Source: Algoriphagus sp. (GTDB lineage Bacteria > Bacteroidota > Bacteroidia > Cytophagales > Cyclobacteriaceae). From it: a stretch of DNA of 38,526 bases. Each line of letters begins with the position of its first letter. Within the stretch, counting starts at the first letter, position 1. Shown in pieces: positions 1-9,315 of this stretch. The translations under genes and the position numbers were made by a program. A model generated the notes under the pieces. That model had not been told where the DNA came from and ran no database searches. It was given only the letters and a program-made list of their open reading frames with translations. Where the stretch lies: the NCBI RefSeq assembly GCF_029254265.1, contig NZ_JAQWXX010000116.1:1-38526 (forward strand). The letters are read 5' to 3'.

Positions 1-88
1 TCAAAACCGTTTATTTTGACCTAATTTAGTACCCGTTAAGATCGCAAGAAAGCGATTGTCACTGGCTGTCACTTCTAACTTATTTGGC

Positions 89-115
89 TACTGGCATCTT
101 TGCGGATATACATAT
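89..115 (-). repeat. Left copy of a 27-nt inverted repeat pair
   Basis: The reverse complement of this segment matches 38410-38436 at 24 of 27 positions, the three mismatches being adjacent. Both copies read outward from the window and lie in gene-free DNA. It may be a dispersed repeat or a shared leader/promoter element of flanking genes; the sequence does not decide. Confidence 0.6.
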
Positions 116-165
116 AATTTTTTAATGTTTTTAGCTAGATTAGACCATCCCAAAATCAACCTACT

Positions 166-990
166 ATGAAATTTAAAATTCTTATAATCAGCCTCATGTT
201 AATTTCCCCTTTTACTGGCTCCGCTCAAGAGATAGCCCTGCAGATGTATTCACTTCGAAATGAAATGAAAGTCGATCCAGTAAAATACCTCAAAATGATC
301 CCTGAAATGGGCATTACCAATCTGGAAGGAGGCGGAGGTTATGGTATGTCGGATGCCGAATACCAAAAAATTCTTGCAGATAACAACCTAAAAACCATTG
401 GTGTAGGTGCGGAATACGATGAATTAAGCAAAGACTTGCAACCCATAATCGACAATGCTAAAAAAACTGGTGCCAAATACGTCACCTGCTATTGGATAGC
501 CCATCCAGACGGACCAATTTCTCTAGCCAAAATCAAAGAAGCCACAGCCCTTTTTAACAAAGCCGGGGCTGAACTCCAAAAGGAAGGGATAACCTTACTT
601 TATCATCCACATGGTTATGAATTTGTGAAAGATGAAGGAATGGTACCCATGGATTATATGCTGAAAAACGCCAAGGATTTCGCATTCAACATGGATGTAT
701 TTTGGGTGAAAATGGGAGGTGGTGATCCATTGAAAATCATGAAATCCTACCCCGGTAAATTCCCAATGCTGCACCTTAAAGACCGGGCAAAAGGCACTCC
801 TGGCTCAAAAGACGGTCATGGAGATGTGGAAGCAAATGTGGTGCTTGGTACCGGTGATATTGACATTGCCGGACTAATCAGGGAAGCCCAAAAACAAGGG
901 ACAGCTTACCTGACTATAGAAGATGAGAGTTCGAGATCCGTTCAGCAAATACCCCAGAGCGTGGCTTTTATTAAGTCAATTTTGAAATAA
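166..990 (+). CDS. Secreted sugar phosphate isomerase/epimerase-like protein (TIM barrel)
   Basis: The 274-residue product starts with a Sec signal peptide (hydrophobic residues 4-18, likely cleaved after GSAQ). The mature part reads as a xylose-isomerase-like / AP-endonuclease-2-like TIM barrel: it begins IALQMYSLR, has a central YHPHGYEF segment, then NMDVFWVKMGGGDPL, MLHLKD and a C-terminal TIEDES. These His, Asp and Glu positions are typical metal ligands of the family. Such exported versions are common in Bacteroidota sugar loci, where they are thought to act on keto- or inositol-type sugars in the periplasm. The substrate cannot be read from sequence. It stands alone on this strand, about 3 kb from the main sugar block, so a functional link is only an inference. 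Confidence 0.85.
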   Translation: MKFKILIISLMLISPFTGSAQEIALQMYSLRNEMKVDPVKYLKMIPEMGITNLEGGGGYGMSDAEYQKILADNNLKTIGVGAEYDELSKDLQPIIDNAKKTGAKYVTCYWIAHPDGPISLAKIKEATALFNKAGAELQKEGITLLYHPHGYEFVKDEGMVPMDYMLKNAKDFAFNMDVFWVKMGGGDPLKIMKSYPGKFPMLHLKDRAKGTPGSKDGHGDVEANVVLGTGDIDIAGLIREAQKQGTAYLTIEDESSRSVQQIPQSVAFIKSILK

Positions 991-1040
991 AGTTTTTGCC
1001 AAAAGAATCCACTAGCTCAGAAAGTAAGTATCGACCACAA

Positions 1041-1403
1041 ATGGCCAGCTTTTCATTCTACTTAACTAACCAATTTGTTTGGATTTCTGTCTCCGTAGGG
1101 ATTGTCTTTTTTCTTGTCGGTAGGCTAATGAAGAACTATCCTCCTCCCGATATTAATGGTTTAGCTGGATATCGTACATCCCGATCCATGAAGAATCAGG
1201 AATCCTGGGATTTTGCCCAAGTAGAAGCAGGGAAAAAAATGAGTCGATTTGGGAAAATAGGAATCCTTATTGGACTGATCAGCCTAATGATCCCTTTAAG
1301 CGATCCATGGGATTTGTACCTTGGGATGATTTGGGTACTTGTTTCATGTAGTTTATTGATCTATTCCGTAGAAAAATCTTTAAAGCAAAAATTTGGCAAA
1401 TGA
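1041..1403 (+). CDS. SdpI-like small membrane protein
   Basis: The product of about 120 residues has three hydrophobic segments (near residues 5-25, 67-85 and 90-108). Between the first two lies PPPDINGLAGYRTSRSM followed by SWDFAQ, the signature of the SdpI / YhfL family; Bacillus SdpI is the immunity protein against the SdpC toxin. Most bacterial homologues have no known role, and no toxin gene is visible nearby, so an immunity role is not supported here. The frame is open back to a TTG at 996, six bases after the preceding stop; I chose the ATG at 1041 because it starts immediately before the first membrane segment. Confidence 0.72.
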   Translation: MASFSFYLTNQFVWISVSVGIVFFLVGRLMKNYPPPDINGLAGYRTSRSMKNQESWDFAQVEAGKKMSRFGKIGILIGLISLMIPLSDPWDLYLGMIWVLVSCSLLIYSVEKSLKQKFGK

Positions 1404-1499
1404 GCGGCTTAAAAAAAAGTATGACCGATTAGAAGCCAAGTTTCCAAACATCCTTTACGGATAATTAGTTAGCTTTCGGACTAATAATTCTAAACTCAA

Positions 1500-2096
1500 A
1501 TGAAAAACACCAAAACTTTATTCTTTGCCTTAGCCTTCTTTATGGCTGCAACATTTTCTGCTTTTGCTCAAATCCAAGCTCCAGCTCCAAGCCCGGCAGC
1601 TACTGTTTCGCAGGTAGTAGGATTCACCAAAATCAATATTGACTATTCGTCTCCTGCAGTAAAAGGACGTAAGATCTTCGGAGAAATCGAAAAATACGGT
1701 GTGACTTGGAGAGCTGGTGCAAACAACCAAACTGTTATTGAGTTCAGCACTCCGGTAAGCGTGGGCGGAAAAAACCTAAGGGCTGGAAAATACTCCATCT
1801 TCATGACTCCAATGGAATCAGGTGATTGGATGGTACATTTAAACGGGAAAGCAGCTTCAATTTTCGCTTATATGAAAGATGGTAAAATTGACGAGGAAGC
1901 TGTAGCAAAAGATGATGCCGTTGCCTTAAAAGGAATGACCACTCGTGGTGGAAATACAGAAAGATTACAATACCATATTTCTGCTGAAGACAATAAAGTA
2001 GCAAAAGTTACTATGGCTTGGGAAGGCGTAATGGTTTCCTTCATGGTAGATACTCAAGTGGAGCAGAAAATGGAAGGCTTCAAAAGCGTATTCTAA
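1500..2096 (+). CDS. Secreted DUF2911 family protein
   Basis: A 198-residue product with a clear signal peptide (MKNTKTLFFALAFF..., cleavage near AFAQ at residue 24). The mature part has the DUF2911 hallmarks: SPAATVSQVVGFTKINIDYS, then SPAVKGRKIFG, WRAGANNQT, and LRAGKYSIFMTP. The family is widespread in Bacteroidota, is exported, and has no established biochemical function. The gene is monocistronic: about 96 bases separate it from the upstream gene and a strong hairpin follows its stop. Confidence 0.88.
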   Translation: MKNTKTLFFALAFFMAATFSAFAQIQAPAPSPAATVSQVVGFTKINIDYSSPAVKGRKIFGEIEKYGVTWRAGANNQTVIEFSTPVSVGGKNLRAGKYSIFMTPMESGDWMVHLNGKAASIFAYMKDGKIDEEAVAKDDAVALKGMTTRGGNTERLQYHISAEDNKVAKVTMAWEGVMVSFMVDTQVEQKMEGFKSVF

Positions 2097-2123
2097 AAAA
2101 TCTGAATTCAGAAATCTAAGATT

Positions 2124-2155
2124 AAAATACCTGAATCATCTGATTCGGGTATTTT
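2124..2155 (+). terminator. Intrinsic terminator after the DUF2911 gene
   Basis: A 15-bp inverted repeat (arms 2124-2138 and 2141-2155, one G:U wobble, 2-nt loop) starts 28 bases after the stop. The right arm ends in TATTTT followed by GCTTT. Its near-symmetry and A/T-rich ends mean it could act on either strand, but the neighbours on both sides read rightward. Confidence 0.75.
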
Positions 2156-2174
2156 GCTTTAAAACAAACCCCGA

Positions 2175-2807
2175 ATGCCGAAGAGACTACAAACTGAAAA
2201 AGAGGAATATTTTAATTCCCTGTCCCATGGAATAGGGTTTTTCTTGGGTCTTATTGGAATTCCTTTTTTCCTTTTCAGAGCAAATAACCTAGGTGATTTT
2301 GATTTATTGATCGCCTGCGCTGCCTTTGCTCTGGGAATTTTAATGGTCTATTCGAGTTCGACACTTTATCATCTTTCCAAAGCCGGACATCGAAAAGACC
2401 ATTTTCAGAAGGCAGATCATATTTCGATTTATTTTCTGATTGCGGGGTCCTATTCTCCTATGATTTTGACTGTATTAGATCGGGAAAAAGCCATTCTGTT
2501 TCTCTCTATCCTTTGGGGTTTTGTATTGGTCGGCTCTATTTTCAAATTCTTTTTTGCGGGTAGATTCAAGTTTATTTCTGTCGGACTTTATCTGGCCATG
2601 GGATGGATTTCAGTATTTCTGCTCAAAGCCATGTGGGAAAATCTCAGCGGCGAAACGCTTACCTGGATTTTGATTGGAGGATTAAGTTATACGATTGGAG
2701 TTTATTTTTATGTGCAAAGCAATAAACTTTACCATCACAGTATTTGGCATGTTTTTGTTCTTTTGGGAACAGTCTCTCATTTTTTTGCAATATGGATGCT
2801 GCTCTAA
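2175..2807 (+). CDS. Hemolysin III / PAQR family membrane protein
   Basis: The 210-residue product has seven predicted membrane helices. It shows the conserved family pattern: NSLSHGIGF near the N terminus (His18), SSSTLYHLS in helix 2 followed by FQKADHISIYFLIAGSYSP, and a C-terminal SIWHVFVLLGTVSHFFAI. These Ser, His and Asp residues form the proposed metal site of the CREST/PAQR superfamily. Bacterial members (YqfA, TrhA, HlyIII) are linked to membrane homeostasis rather than to true hemolysis. It is convergent with the interrupted hydrolase gene downstream. Confidence 0.9.
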   Translation: MPKRLQTEKEEYFNSLSHGIGFFLGLIGIPFFLFRANNLGDFDLLIACAAFALGILMVYSSSTLYHLSKAGHRKDHFQKADHISIYFLIAGSYSPMILTVLDREKAILFLSILWGFVLVGSIFKFFFAGRFKFISVGLYLAMGWISVFLLKAMWENLSGETLTWILIGGLSYTIGVYFYVQSNKLYHHSIWHVFVLLGTVSHFFAIWMLL

Positions 2808-2832
2808 ATCCCTTACCGTTTTTAAAATCTAT

Positions 2833-3879
2833 CTACATCTTTCCGGCATCCACATCTTTCAAATACTGAATTAAGCCCGGAAAGAACACTTCAGGATTGT
2901 CATATTGGACAACATGACTTCCATCTGGACAGAAAAGGTATCGTGCATTTGGGATTTCAGTTGACATCCATTCCATATACTTGGGATCCATAGTATCATG
3001 ACCACTTCCGACCACAAGCGTTGGGACTGTGATTTTGGAGATATCCTGACTTCGATCCCAACCTTTCAATGTAGCTCCCGGAGTAATCCCAAATTAGCTA
3101 TAACCTTGCATGCGTACATAAACATCAGGATTTACATGCTGCATTGTCCTGTTCATGGCTTCCGGCCATTCAGCCAATGGCTTTCGCAAAACATGATATT
3201 GATAGTGATGCTCCATCAACAGCTCCGCATACCTTGGGTTATCAAAGTCATTATTTTCTTCGATTTCCATTATTTCCTTAAAAACCTCTGGAGGCATTTG
3301 TGGGCCAAGCACTTCTTTGGCATATTTCTCATATTCAGGTAAGCTCGCCATCATGTTTGAAATGATTAAGCCTTTGAGTTTATCCTGATGCTTGAGCGCA
3401 TATTCCATGGCGAGCATTCCACCCCAAGATTGGCCAAAAAGGTAAAAATTATCTGGGTTCAAGCCTAAAGCAACTCGGACTTGTTCTACTTCGTCCACAA
3501 AACGATCGATGGTCCAAAGTGTGCTGTCAGTTGGTTGATCTGAATAATATGACCCCAACTGATCGTAATAGATGTATTCGATCCCTTCTTGAGGTAGGTA
3601 GCCGTCAAAACTAGTATAGATCTCATGCGTCATTCCTGGTCCTCCGTGTAGAAGCAAGACTTTAATTTTAGGATTATTCCCAACCCGCTTGGTCCAGACT
3701 TTAAATTCGCCACTTGGTGTAGTAATTGGAATCATCCGAACTCCTCCTTGTTGCTTATCAGCTTGGTCTGAAAATTCAAAATAATCATCTGAAACCATTT
3801 CGGAGGTCTCGACATCCTTATTTTCACAAGAGATCAATCCAATAAAGATTAACAGAGACAATAAATTAAAATATTTCAT
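2833..3879 (-). pseudogene. Lipoprotein alpha/beta hydrolase (proline iminopeptidase-like), interrupted by an in-frame TAA
   Basis: The frame encodes 348 codons but a TAA at 3096-3094 stands at codon 262. Upstream are a lipoprotein signal (LISC, Cys18), the oxyanion motif HGGPG (78-82) and the nucleophile elbow GQSWGG (Ser151). In the same frame, with no shift, come TPGATLKGWDR, then GSGHDTMDP (probable acid Asp295) and DGSHVVQYD (probable His322). Related hydrolases usually have Glu or another residue at the stop position, so a single base change such as GAA to TAA would explain it. The truncated product lacks two of the three catalytic residues and should be inactive as a peptidase. It could be a recent pseudogene, a readthrough gene or a sequence error. 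The downstream part has only a TTG as a possible restart. Confidence 0.85.
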
Positions 3880-3947
3880 AGCGCTTTATTTTTCCCTTTA
3901 AAAATAAGGGATAAAAGTAAATAAGGTTTCACCATTAATGGAAATGA

Positions 3948-3980
3948 AAAGAGACTGGAAAATCTTTTCCCAGTCTCTTT
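3948..3980 (-). terminator. Terminator of the four-gene sugar operon
   Basis: AAAGAGACTGG and its complement (arms 3948-3958 and 3970-3980) enclose a further AAAA/TTTT pairing with a 2-nt loop and one bulge, giving a very stable hairpin. Read on the minus strand it is followed by CTTTTC. It lies 30 bases beyond the oxidoreductase stop and before the start region of the interrupted hydrolase. Confidence 0.8.
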
Positions 3981-4010
3981 GAAAGAAACAATTGAATTAA
4001 TTCTTGGCTC

Positions 4011-5174
4011 TTATTTTTCTACCCAGTCCACTTCAGTATCCTTCCAAGCTCGGTCATTGGCAGAATTGATAACTGCTTCGCAGACTTTCTGAGTTTCAAA
4101 AGCATCCCGGAAAGTTGGATGGCAATCCTCCCCTGTCTCAAGGCTATGGAAAAAATCAGCCACCTGATGAATAAATGAATGTTCATACCCGATTGAAGTT
4201 CCGGGAATCCACCAGCGATTCATATAAGGGTGATCACCATCTGTCACGTGAATGGAGCGCCAGCCTCTGACAATTCCTTCATCGCTATGATCGAAATATT
4301 CCAAGCGAGTCAAATCATGTAGATCCCATCGAATCGAAGCATGCTCTCCGTTGATTTCAAATGTATAAAGCGCTTTATGCCCTCTTGCATATCGAGTGGC
4401 TTCAAAGACTCCAAGCGAACCATTATCAAAATGACAATGGAAAATACAAGCATCATCAATTCCTACTTTTTGTTTTTCCCCAGTGTGTGTGTGTACCCGC
4501 TCCTTGACAAAAGTCTCAGTCATGGCTGAGACATCTTTGATTCCACCATTGAGCCACATCGCAGTATCTATGCAATGCGCCAATAAATCACCTGTAACGC
4601 CCGAGCCTGCGGCTTCCACGTCAAGTCTCCAGAGACCATCGCCACCTTGAGGCAAATCGGGATTGATCGTCCAGTCTTGCAAGAAATTAGCACGGTAATG
4701 GAAAATCTTCCCAAGTTTGCCGGAAGCCACGATATTCTTCGCCAAAGTCACCGCCGGAACTCTCCGATAGTTGTACCAAACTGTATTTTTCACTCCTGCT
4801 TTCTCCACAGCATCCAGCATTGTCTTTGCCTCGGCTACGGTTCTAGCCAAAGGCTTTTCACATAGAATCATTTTTCCGGCTTCAGCAGCTGCAATTGCGA
4901 TCTCTGCATGCATATCATTTGGAGTACAGATATCCACCGCATCAATGTCATCTCTAGCGATGAGTTTTTTCCAGTCTGTCTCATACGATGCATAATCCCA
5001 TTGCTTCATGAATGCTTCAGCTCGCTCTGCTTTTCGCGAACAACAAGCCTGAAGAACAGGCTGATATTCATACTCTGGAAAAAAGTCAGCTAAACGCTTG
5101 TAGCCATTTGTATGGATTCGACCCATCAATCCAGTACCGATAAGTCCCACTCGTATTTTTTTCTTATTGCTCAT
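4011..5174 (-). CDS. Gfo/Idh/MocA family oxidoreductase
   Basis: A 387-residue cytoplasmic protein. Residues 8-18 hold the Rossmann nucleotide-binding motif [15 protein letters not shown] (Glu106-Lys107-Pro108) carries the conserved lysine of the family; GDLLAHCID (His200, Asp203) is the usual active-site segment of the C-terminal domain. The family oxidises or reduces sugars and cyclitols with NAD(P). It is last in a four-gene block with an isomerase, a PMI-like cupin and a DUF4432 protein, so it most likely handles a keto-sugar or its product; substrate and direction are unknown. The gap to the upstream gene is 192 bases, long for an operon, and is filled with degenerate repeats. A strong terminator follows. 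Confidence 0.92.
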   Translation of the reverse strand: MSNKKKIRVGLIGTGLMGRIHTNGYKRLADFFPEYEYQPVLQACCSRKAERAEAFMKQWDYASYETDWKKLIARDDIDAVDICTPNDMHAEIAIAAAEAGKMILCEKPLARTVAEAKTMLDAVEKAGVKNTVWYNYRRVPAVTLAKNIVASGKLGKIFHYRANFLQDWTINPDLPQGGDGLWRLDVEAAGSGVTGDLLAHCIDTAMWLNGGIKDVSAMTETFVKERVHTHTGEKQKVGIDDACIFHCHFDNGSLGVFEATRYARGHKALYTFEINGEHASIRWDLHDLTRLEYFDHSDEGIVRGWRSIHVTDGDHPYMNRWWIPGTSIGYEHSFIHQVADFFHSLETGEDCHPTFRDAFETQKVCEAVINSANDRAWKDTEVDWVEK

Positions 5175-5366
5175 TTTGATTGAATTTTAAAATTTCAAAA
5201 TTGAAAGATTTGAAAATTGAGTTGAATGCTGGAATCACTTCTTTATTCATCATTCGAAGTTCAACATTCAACATTTGAAGAGTTGGTAGAAAAGACATGA
5301 GGTTTAAAAGATATTTCTAGATTCAAGAATTTCGTAAATCGTATTTCAAAAATCTTACATTCCCCT
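5175..5366. repeat. Gene-free spacer of degenerate A/T-rich repeats
   Basis: This spacer contains short reiterations such as TTTCAAAATTGAAAGATTTG, a TATTCATCATTCGA word (5244-5257) shared exactly with 6500-6513, and a 20-nt word at 5338-5357 that matches 6595-6614 at 19 of 20 positions. No coding frame is visible. Confidence 0.6.
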
Positions 5367-6389
5367 TCACCCCTTCCATCCATGTGCTTCTCTTACTTTG
5401 ATCATTGTGGCAAGAATATCATTCCAAGTCTGCTGATTTTCCATTACTGAGTTCGGAAACATGCATCCATCCCAACAGATATGCTGCATGGCCTTGGTCA
5501 AAACTCCATTTTCATCGCGGAGCCAAAAGCCCGCATCGTGTATAATATCCAAAACTCCATTAGGATCTGTTGCTTGACAATGACGACCTGTTTTATCATG
5601 AGAACCTGATCCGAAAACTGACCCGTCATTCTGGGCTACATGAAAGTCAATCGTCCAAGGACGTAGCGCATCCGTTACTGTCTTCAAAGCCGCTTTAACA
5701 GCTTCCCGATCATTCAAATCAGCATCGGCTGCTAAGATTCTATGCTCAGGCGCATTGTAACCCAAGGTATATAAAAAGGTGTGGGACATATCTGCCTGAA
5801 AACCAATATTTGGACGATCAACCATTTCTAAGGTTTCAACCATATGCTTCCAACTATGCATCGCACCCCAACAAATCTCCCCTTCAGCAGCAAGTTTTTC
5901 TCCAAAGCCAGCAGCAACATCACAAGCTTCTTGGAAGGTCTCCACAATTAGCTTGGTATTTCCTTTAGGATCCTTTGCCCAATCAGAAACACCAGCAGCA
6001 GAATCAATCCGTACCACACCATAAGGACGAACTCCAAGATCTTTGAGCTTTTGTCCAAATTCACAAGACTTCCGAACCATTTCCACGAAAGTCTTTCGCT
6101 GTTCTGCAGTGCCCATTGCTGAACCTGCCCAAATCGGAGCTACCAGCGAACCAACATTCAGATTGTATTTGGAAACCTTATCAGCAAGCTTTTTAGCTTC
6201 ATCAGGATTGTTTAAGTCAAAGTGAGGTTCGAGCAAACCCACGTCGATTCCGTCAAATTTCACTCCATTCACCTCTGCTTTTGCAGTCATCTCAAGCAGT
6301 GAATCAAATGGTATGATAGGCTCAGAATCTGGTCCTTTTCCGACCAATCCCGGCCAAGTGGCGTTGTGTAGTTTTGGGTAATTGTTCAT
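5367..6389 (-). CDS. Sugar phosphate isomerase/epimerase (TIM barrel)
   Basis: The 340-residue product has no signal peptide and reads as a xylose-isomerase-like TIM barrel. Recognisable elements are [14 protein letters not shown] at the N terminus, [43 protein letters not shown], and DFHVAQNDG followed by HDKTGRH near the C terminus, all rich in acidic and His candidates for metal binding. Its neighbours are an oxidoreductase downstream and a PMI-like cupin upstream, so it probably isomerises a keto-sugar intermediate in the cytoplasm. It is longer than the secreted paralogue-like protein at the left of the window and clearly of another subfamily. Confidence 0.88.
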   Translation of the reverse strand: MNNYPKLHNATWPGLVGKGPDSEPIIPFDSLLEMTAKAEVNGVKFDGIDVGLLEPHFDLNNPDEAKKLADKVSKYNLNVGSLVAPIWAGSAMGTAEQRKTFVEMVRKSCEFGQKLKDLGVRPYGVVRIDSAAGVSDWAKDPKGNTKLIVETFQEACDVAAGFGEKLAAEGEICWGAMHSWKHMVETLEMVDRPNIGFQADMSHTFLYTLGYNAPEHRILAADADLNDREAVKAALKTVTDALRPWTIDFHVAQNDGSVFGSGSHDKTGRHCQATDPNGVLDIIHDAGFWLRDENGVLTKAMQHICWDGCMFPNSVMENQQTWNDILATMIKVREAHGWKG

Positions 6390-6611
6390 GGTTTTTAGTT
6401 GTAAAGTTTAAAGGTTTAAAAGTTGGAAGGTTAGGCCAACTTCATTAATCGGTTCTTAACATGTTGATTTGGTTGGTTCCTAACCACTTCATTATTCACT
6501 ATTCATCATTCGATATTTCAATTATTCTTACTACTTACTTTTCTATATGCTTCTAAATCAATGATTTAAAATCCAAAAATATCGTATTTCATATATCGTA
6601 TTTCATAAATC
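6390..6611. repeat. Gene-free spacer with dispersed short repeats
   Basis: Two words are shared with the next spacer of the block: TATTCATCATTCGA at 6500-6513 and a 20-nt word at 6595-6614 that runs into the end of the cupin gene. There is also a local tandem, ATCGTATTTCATAT followed by ATCGTATTTCATAA (6581-6608), and a GTTTAAAGGTTTAAAAGTT stretch at 6407-6425. No gene is visible. Confidence 0.6.
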
Positions 6612-7820
6612 TTAAACCACTTTCAAGTCAGGGTTCTTTGGTCCAAAATGCTTCAGCATCACGATCGGATCAGTCTTTGAATGGTTCGTGATTTTGACTC
6701 CGGCTTTCGCAGCAGACTCAGAAACAAAATACTCATCGTGGGTAAGTTGACCAAATCGAATCAATGCAGGAGTCTCAATATCCCAAACACCCATCGTGCC
6801 ATGACCTTGCATCATGATCATTCCATAGGCAGCAGCATCAGTAATGGTCACTGTTTGTTCTGGGAAAATCGTCAATTCCTTAGCCGAATAATCGTGTGAA
6901 CGATAGCAAATCCAAGCATCGTGATAGCCTGCAGCATGCATCTTTTCCACAGCCTCCACAGGCTTTGGCTCCATGTAATGGTTGTCCATCAGATTCGGAT
7001 TAACATTCAAATCCCAATCGATCATTTCCACTAAGAGATCATGATCACCCCAGCGGTCCTTCGGAGTAGCATTCCAAAGCAATTCATCCGAAATAATAGC
7101 CTCATTCACTAGGGATTGATACATCGCGAAAATATCGGAAGCCTTTTGTGGCTCGTAGGTACAGAGCGAACCCGGTGCATGCAACATTCCAGGAGGCACA
7201 TCCCAACCAGTTCCCGGCTGAAGTTTGAAAGCTTGGGAATAGTTCGTGATTTTATTGTCTCCCTTATTAAAGTTTTTCAAGCATTCCAGAATGGTTTCCT
7301 TGCTCGTTCCAGGAGCGATTCCAAAGAAAGTGTAAGGAAAATCTCCTCCATGATTATTTACTTGAGGCGGAAAATAATAGGCTTCGGGTTTGCCGTTTTG
7401 CCCGGTCAGTTTTCCAAATTCATCACTTGGGTGAATGTGATGTGGAAGTGGGCCCATATTGTCAAAAAACTTGGAGTACATCGGCCAGGATTTATGCGCA
7501 TTCCAAAGTCGATCTCCGATAATCTGAGCGCTCAATTCATCTATCGCATCTTTGAGTAGGAAAAGCTCAGTTTTACCTCCTTCTTCAAAAGCTATATGGC
7601 TAAGGCCCTCATTTTTGGAAGTCAGGGGGCCATTTTGAGCTGGAGTAGTCGAAGAAAACCAGCGTTCGTCGATTCCTCCGCGGTTGCCACCGAGACTATA
7701 ATAATCATCCGGATGAAGTTTGATTCTACGACCGGGAACACAAAATGATCTTGGCACCCATGTAGGGGTTAATCTTAAAATTCCTTCCCCTTGTTCAAGG
7801 GCTTTTTTTGCTAAACTCAT
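6612..7820 (-). CDS. Cupin protein resembling class I mannose-6-phosphate isomerase
   Basis: A 402-residue cytoplasmic protein. Residues HHIHPSDEFGK (His128, His130), KPEAYYFPP (Glu146) and DVPPGMLHAPG (His214) reproduce the metal-binding pattern of type I phosphomannose isomerases in the order expected (HxH, Glu, His). The C-terminal part looks like a second cupin-like barrel. It is annotated in related genomes as a hypothetical or cupin protein, so the precise reaction is open; an aldose-ketose isomerisation of a free or oxidised sugar fits the neighbours. The start ATG at 7820 follows 101 bases of A/T-rich spacer. Confidence 0.75.
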   Translation of the reverse strand: MSLAKKALEQGEGILRLTPTWVPRSFCVPGRRIKLHPDDYYSLGGNRGGIDERWFSSTTPAQNGPLTSKNEGLSHIAFEEGGKTELFLLKDAIDELSAQIIGDRLWNAHKSWPMYSKFFDNMGPLPHHIHPSDEFGKLTGQNGKPEAYYFPPQVNNHGGDFPYTFFGIAPGTSKETILECLKNFNKGDNKITNYSQAFKLQPGTGWDVPPGMLHAPGSLCTYEPQKASDIFAMYQSLVNEAIISDELLWNATPKDRWGDHDLLVEMIDWDLNVNPNLMDNHYMEPKPVEAVEKMHAAGYHDAWICYRSHDYSAKELTIFPEQTVTITDAAAYGMIMMQGHGTMGVWDIETPALIRFGQLTHDEYFVSESAAKAGVKITNHSKTDPIVMLKHFGPKNPDLKVV

Positions 7821-7921
7821 TTTTATATATGATTTATGATGTCAGATTTATGATTTAATACTGAAGTGAATTATTTGGAAAGTAGTAGAATGGCTTCTGT
7901 AACCATTTTAAATTCTTCATT

Positions 7922-8980
7922 TTACATTTTAAATTCTTTGGCTTTTTCTCCGGTGAGAACTTCCAACTTCAACTCGTATTCTCGTTTTTCTCCTGGTTCT
8001 AAATAAATCAAAGTACCATTTTCTTTTGCTGCTACTTGCCCAATTGGTGGATTGGTAGCCGGTTCCAAAGCAGTGACGTATTCGTTTTTACCCCAATGCT
8101 GCCAATTGATCAACCATGGGAATTGCATTTTGTAAAATGAAATTTTAAAGGCCAGTTCCAATTCATTATTAGCGTAGCCGCAAACCACTTGGTTATTAGC
8201 ATCAGCTTTTGGAAGAATAAAAGCCACATCTTCCCCAAATCCTGCATGCTCATCCATAGGAGCTGCGCAGCGTGTAAATTCAAATTTCTTGTTGAAATCG
8301 GTATTATTTGCATCAGTGGCTTTTGCCTGTTTTTCTCCTTGCCAGATGATCCGTGTACCTTCATCGATCAGTGGCCAGCCGCAATTGATATGGTACAAAA
8401 GCATATGAGGCGTTCGAGTATTTCCACGATTTACGACCACATCTTTGATATGAATCTCCGGCGAGCCTAAGCTTCCAGAAATACTTCGAGTAAGTTCTAA
8501 GCTAGGTCCAAAAGTGGTAGTTTCCCGAATTTTCCCTACGATTTCAAAAGTCAAATCTTCTGAAAAAATATCTGGCTGACGAATAGAGATCAACTCAGCT
8601 GGGGAATTTGAATAGCGACCATGAAGACCTCTACTACCAGTTTCGTCTTCGTTTGGAGGTCCCATTGAAGACAGCCCACAAGTAGTGAGCAGCCCCCCTG
8701 CAAAGGTTCGAAGCCAATCAATTCCCTGATTAGAAAAAGGCTGCGGAGCCGTGATGCCAGCATGTGAAATCCAAGCAAGGCTATTTTCATTGAAAAGCGC
8801 ATCTACGATATCCATTCCTCGATCCAAGACCACTTTGTAGCGCAACCCTGTACCAGTATTTACCCAAGCGATTCGGGTTCCTTTTCCAGGACCATTGTCT
8901 AGAATTGAAGTTTCAATTCCTCCGATTTGCTGCGTATTCGAAAGCTTATGTTTCCAGCTGCCTAGATTTTTTGGATTCAT
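7922..8980 (-). CDS. DUF4432 / aldose 1-epimerase-like protein
   Basis: The 352-residue product has the DUF4432 galactose-mutarotase-like fold signature: YKVVLDRGMDIVDALFNENSL near the N terminus, WLRTFAGGLLTTCGLSSMG, and RGLHGRYSNSPAEL, then HMLLYHINCGWPL and a C-terminal ALEPATNPPIGQ. In mutarotases the His and Glu of such segments do the chemistry. Members act on sugars, but the substrate is not established for most. It appears to be first in the four-gene sugar block: a terminator lies upstream at about 9.12 kb, so a promoter should lie between there and 8980. Confidence 0.85.
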   Translation of the reverse strand: MNPKNLGSWKHKLSNTQQIGGIETSILDNGPGKGTRIAWVNTGTGLRYKVVLDRGMDIVDALFNENSLAWISHAGITAPQPFSNQGIDWLRTFAGGLLTTCGLSSMGPPNEDETGSRGLHGRYSNSPAELISIRQPDIFSEDLTFEIVGKIRETTTFGPSLELTRSISGSLGSPEIHIKDVVVNRGNTRTPHMLLYHINCGWPLIDEGTRIIWQGEKQAKATDANNTDFNKKFEFTRCAAPMDEHAGFGEDVAFILPKADANNQVVCGYANNELELAFKISFYKMQFPWLINWQHWGKNEYVTALEPATNPPIGQVAAKENGTLIYLEPGEKREYELKLEVLTGEKAKEFKM

Positions 8981-9104
8981 TTTGGGTTTTTGTAGGGATT
9001 CAATCTATAAAAAAGCGGCTCAGACACTATCCTGCGCTATAAGGTAGATCAAGACATTTGAATTTAAGTTAGAAAAAATGAGGCAAGAAAAACTGCCATT
9101 AATC

Positions 9105-9139
9105 AAAAAAAAAGGATCCATTCCGAAAAATGAATCCTT
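9105..9139 (-). terminator. Terminator after the DUF1080 gene
   Basis: On the minus strand AAGGATTCATT and AATGGATCCTT form an 11-bp stem (one G:U pair) with a 6-nt loop, followed by a run of seven or more T. This is a classic intrinsic terminator and separates the cytochrome-DUF1080 unit from the four-gene block. Confidence 0.85.
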
Positions 9140-9174
9140 AAACCCGAAATATTCATTAGAAATTCTATTACAGC

Positions 9175-9273
9175 TTTAAATCACTTGAAATCAGTCGCTC
9201 CGCTTCTTTTCCTTTCTCACCATAGCGGTGCTATGCTTTCGAAATGAAACTTCCTGATTTATTGCGATTTAAA
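9175..9273. repeat. MITE/REP-like element with imperfect terminal inverted repeats
   Basis: The 20-nt ends (9175-9194 and 9254-9273) are inverted copies matching at 16 of 20 positions. Near the centre a hairpin CATAGC-GGT-GCTATG (9221-9235) is present. It encodes nothing obvious. This looks like a small dispersed palindromic element. Confidence 0.5.
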
Positions 9274-9315
9274 TCTTCACCACGAATTCTAATGCATAAT
9301 CCGGGTTAAACCCAA

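Larger units (their letters stand above)
8981..9315. other. 335-bp spacer with terminator and an inverted-repeat element
   Basis: No gene is visible. The spacer holds the terminator of the cytochrome-DUF1080 operon (9105-9139) and a roughly 100-bp element with imperfect inverted ends (9175-9273). The promoter of the DUF4432 gene should lie at 8981-9104, but I see no convincing Bacteroidota consensus. Confidence 0.6.
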
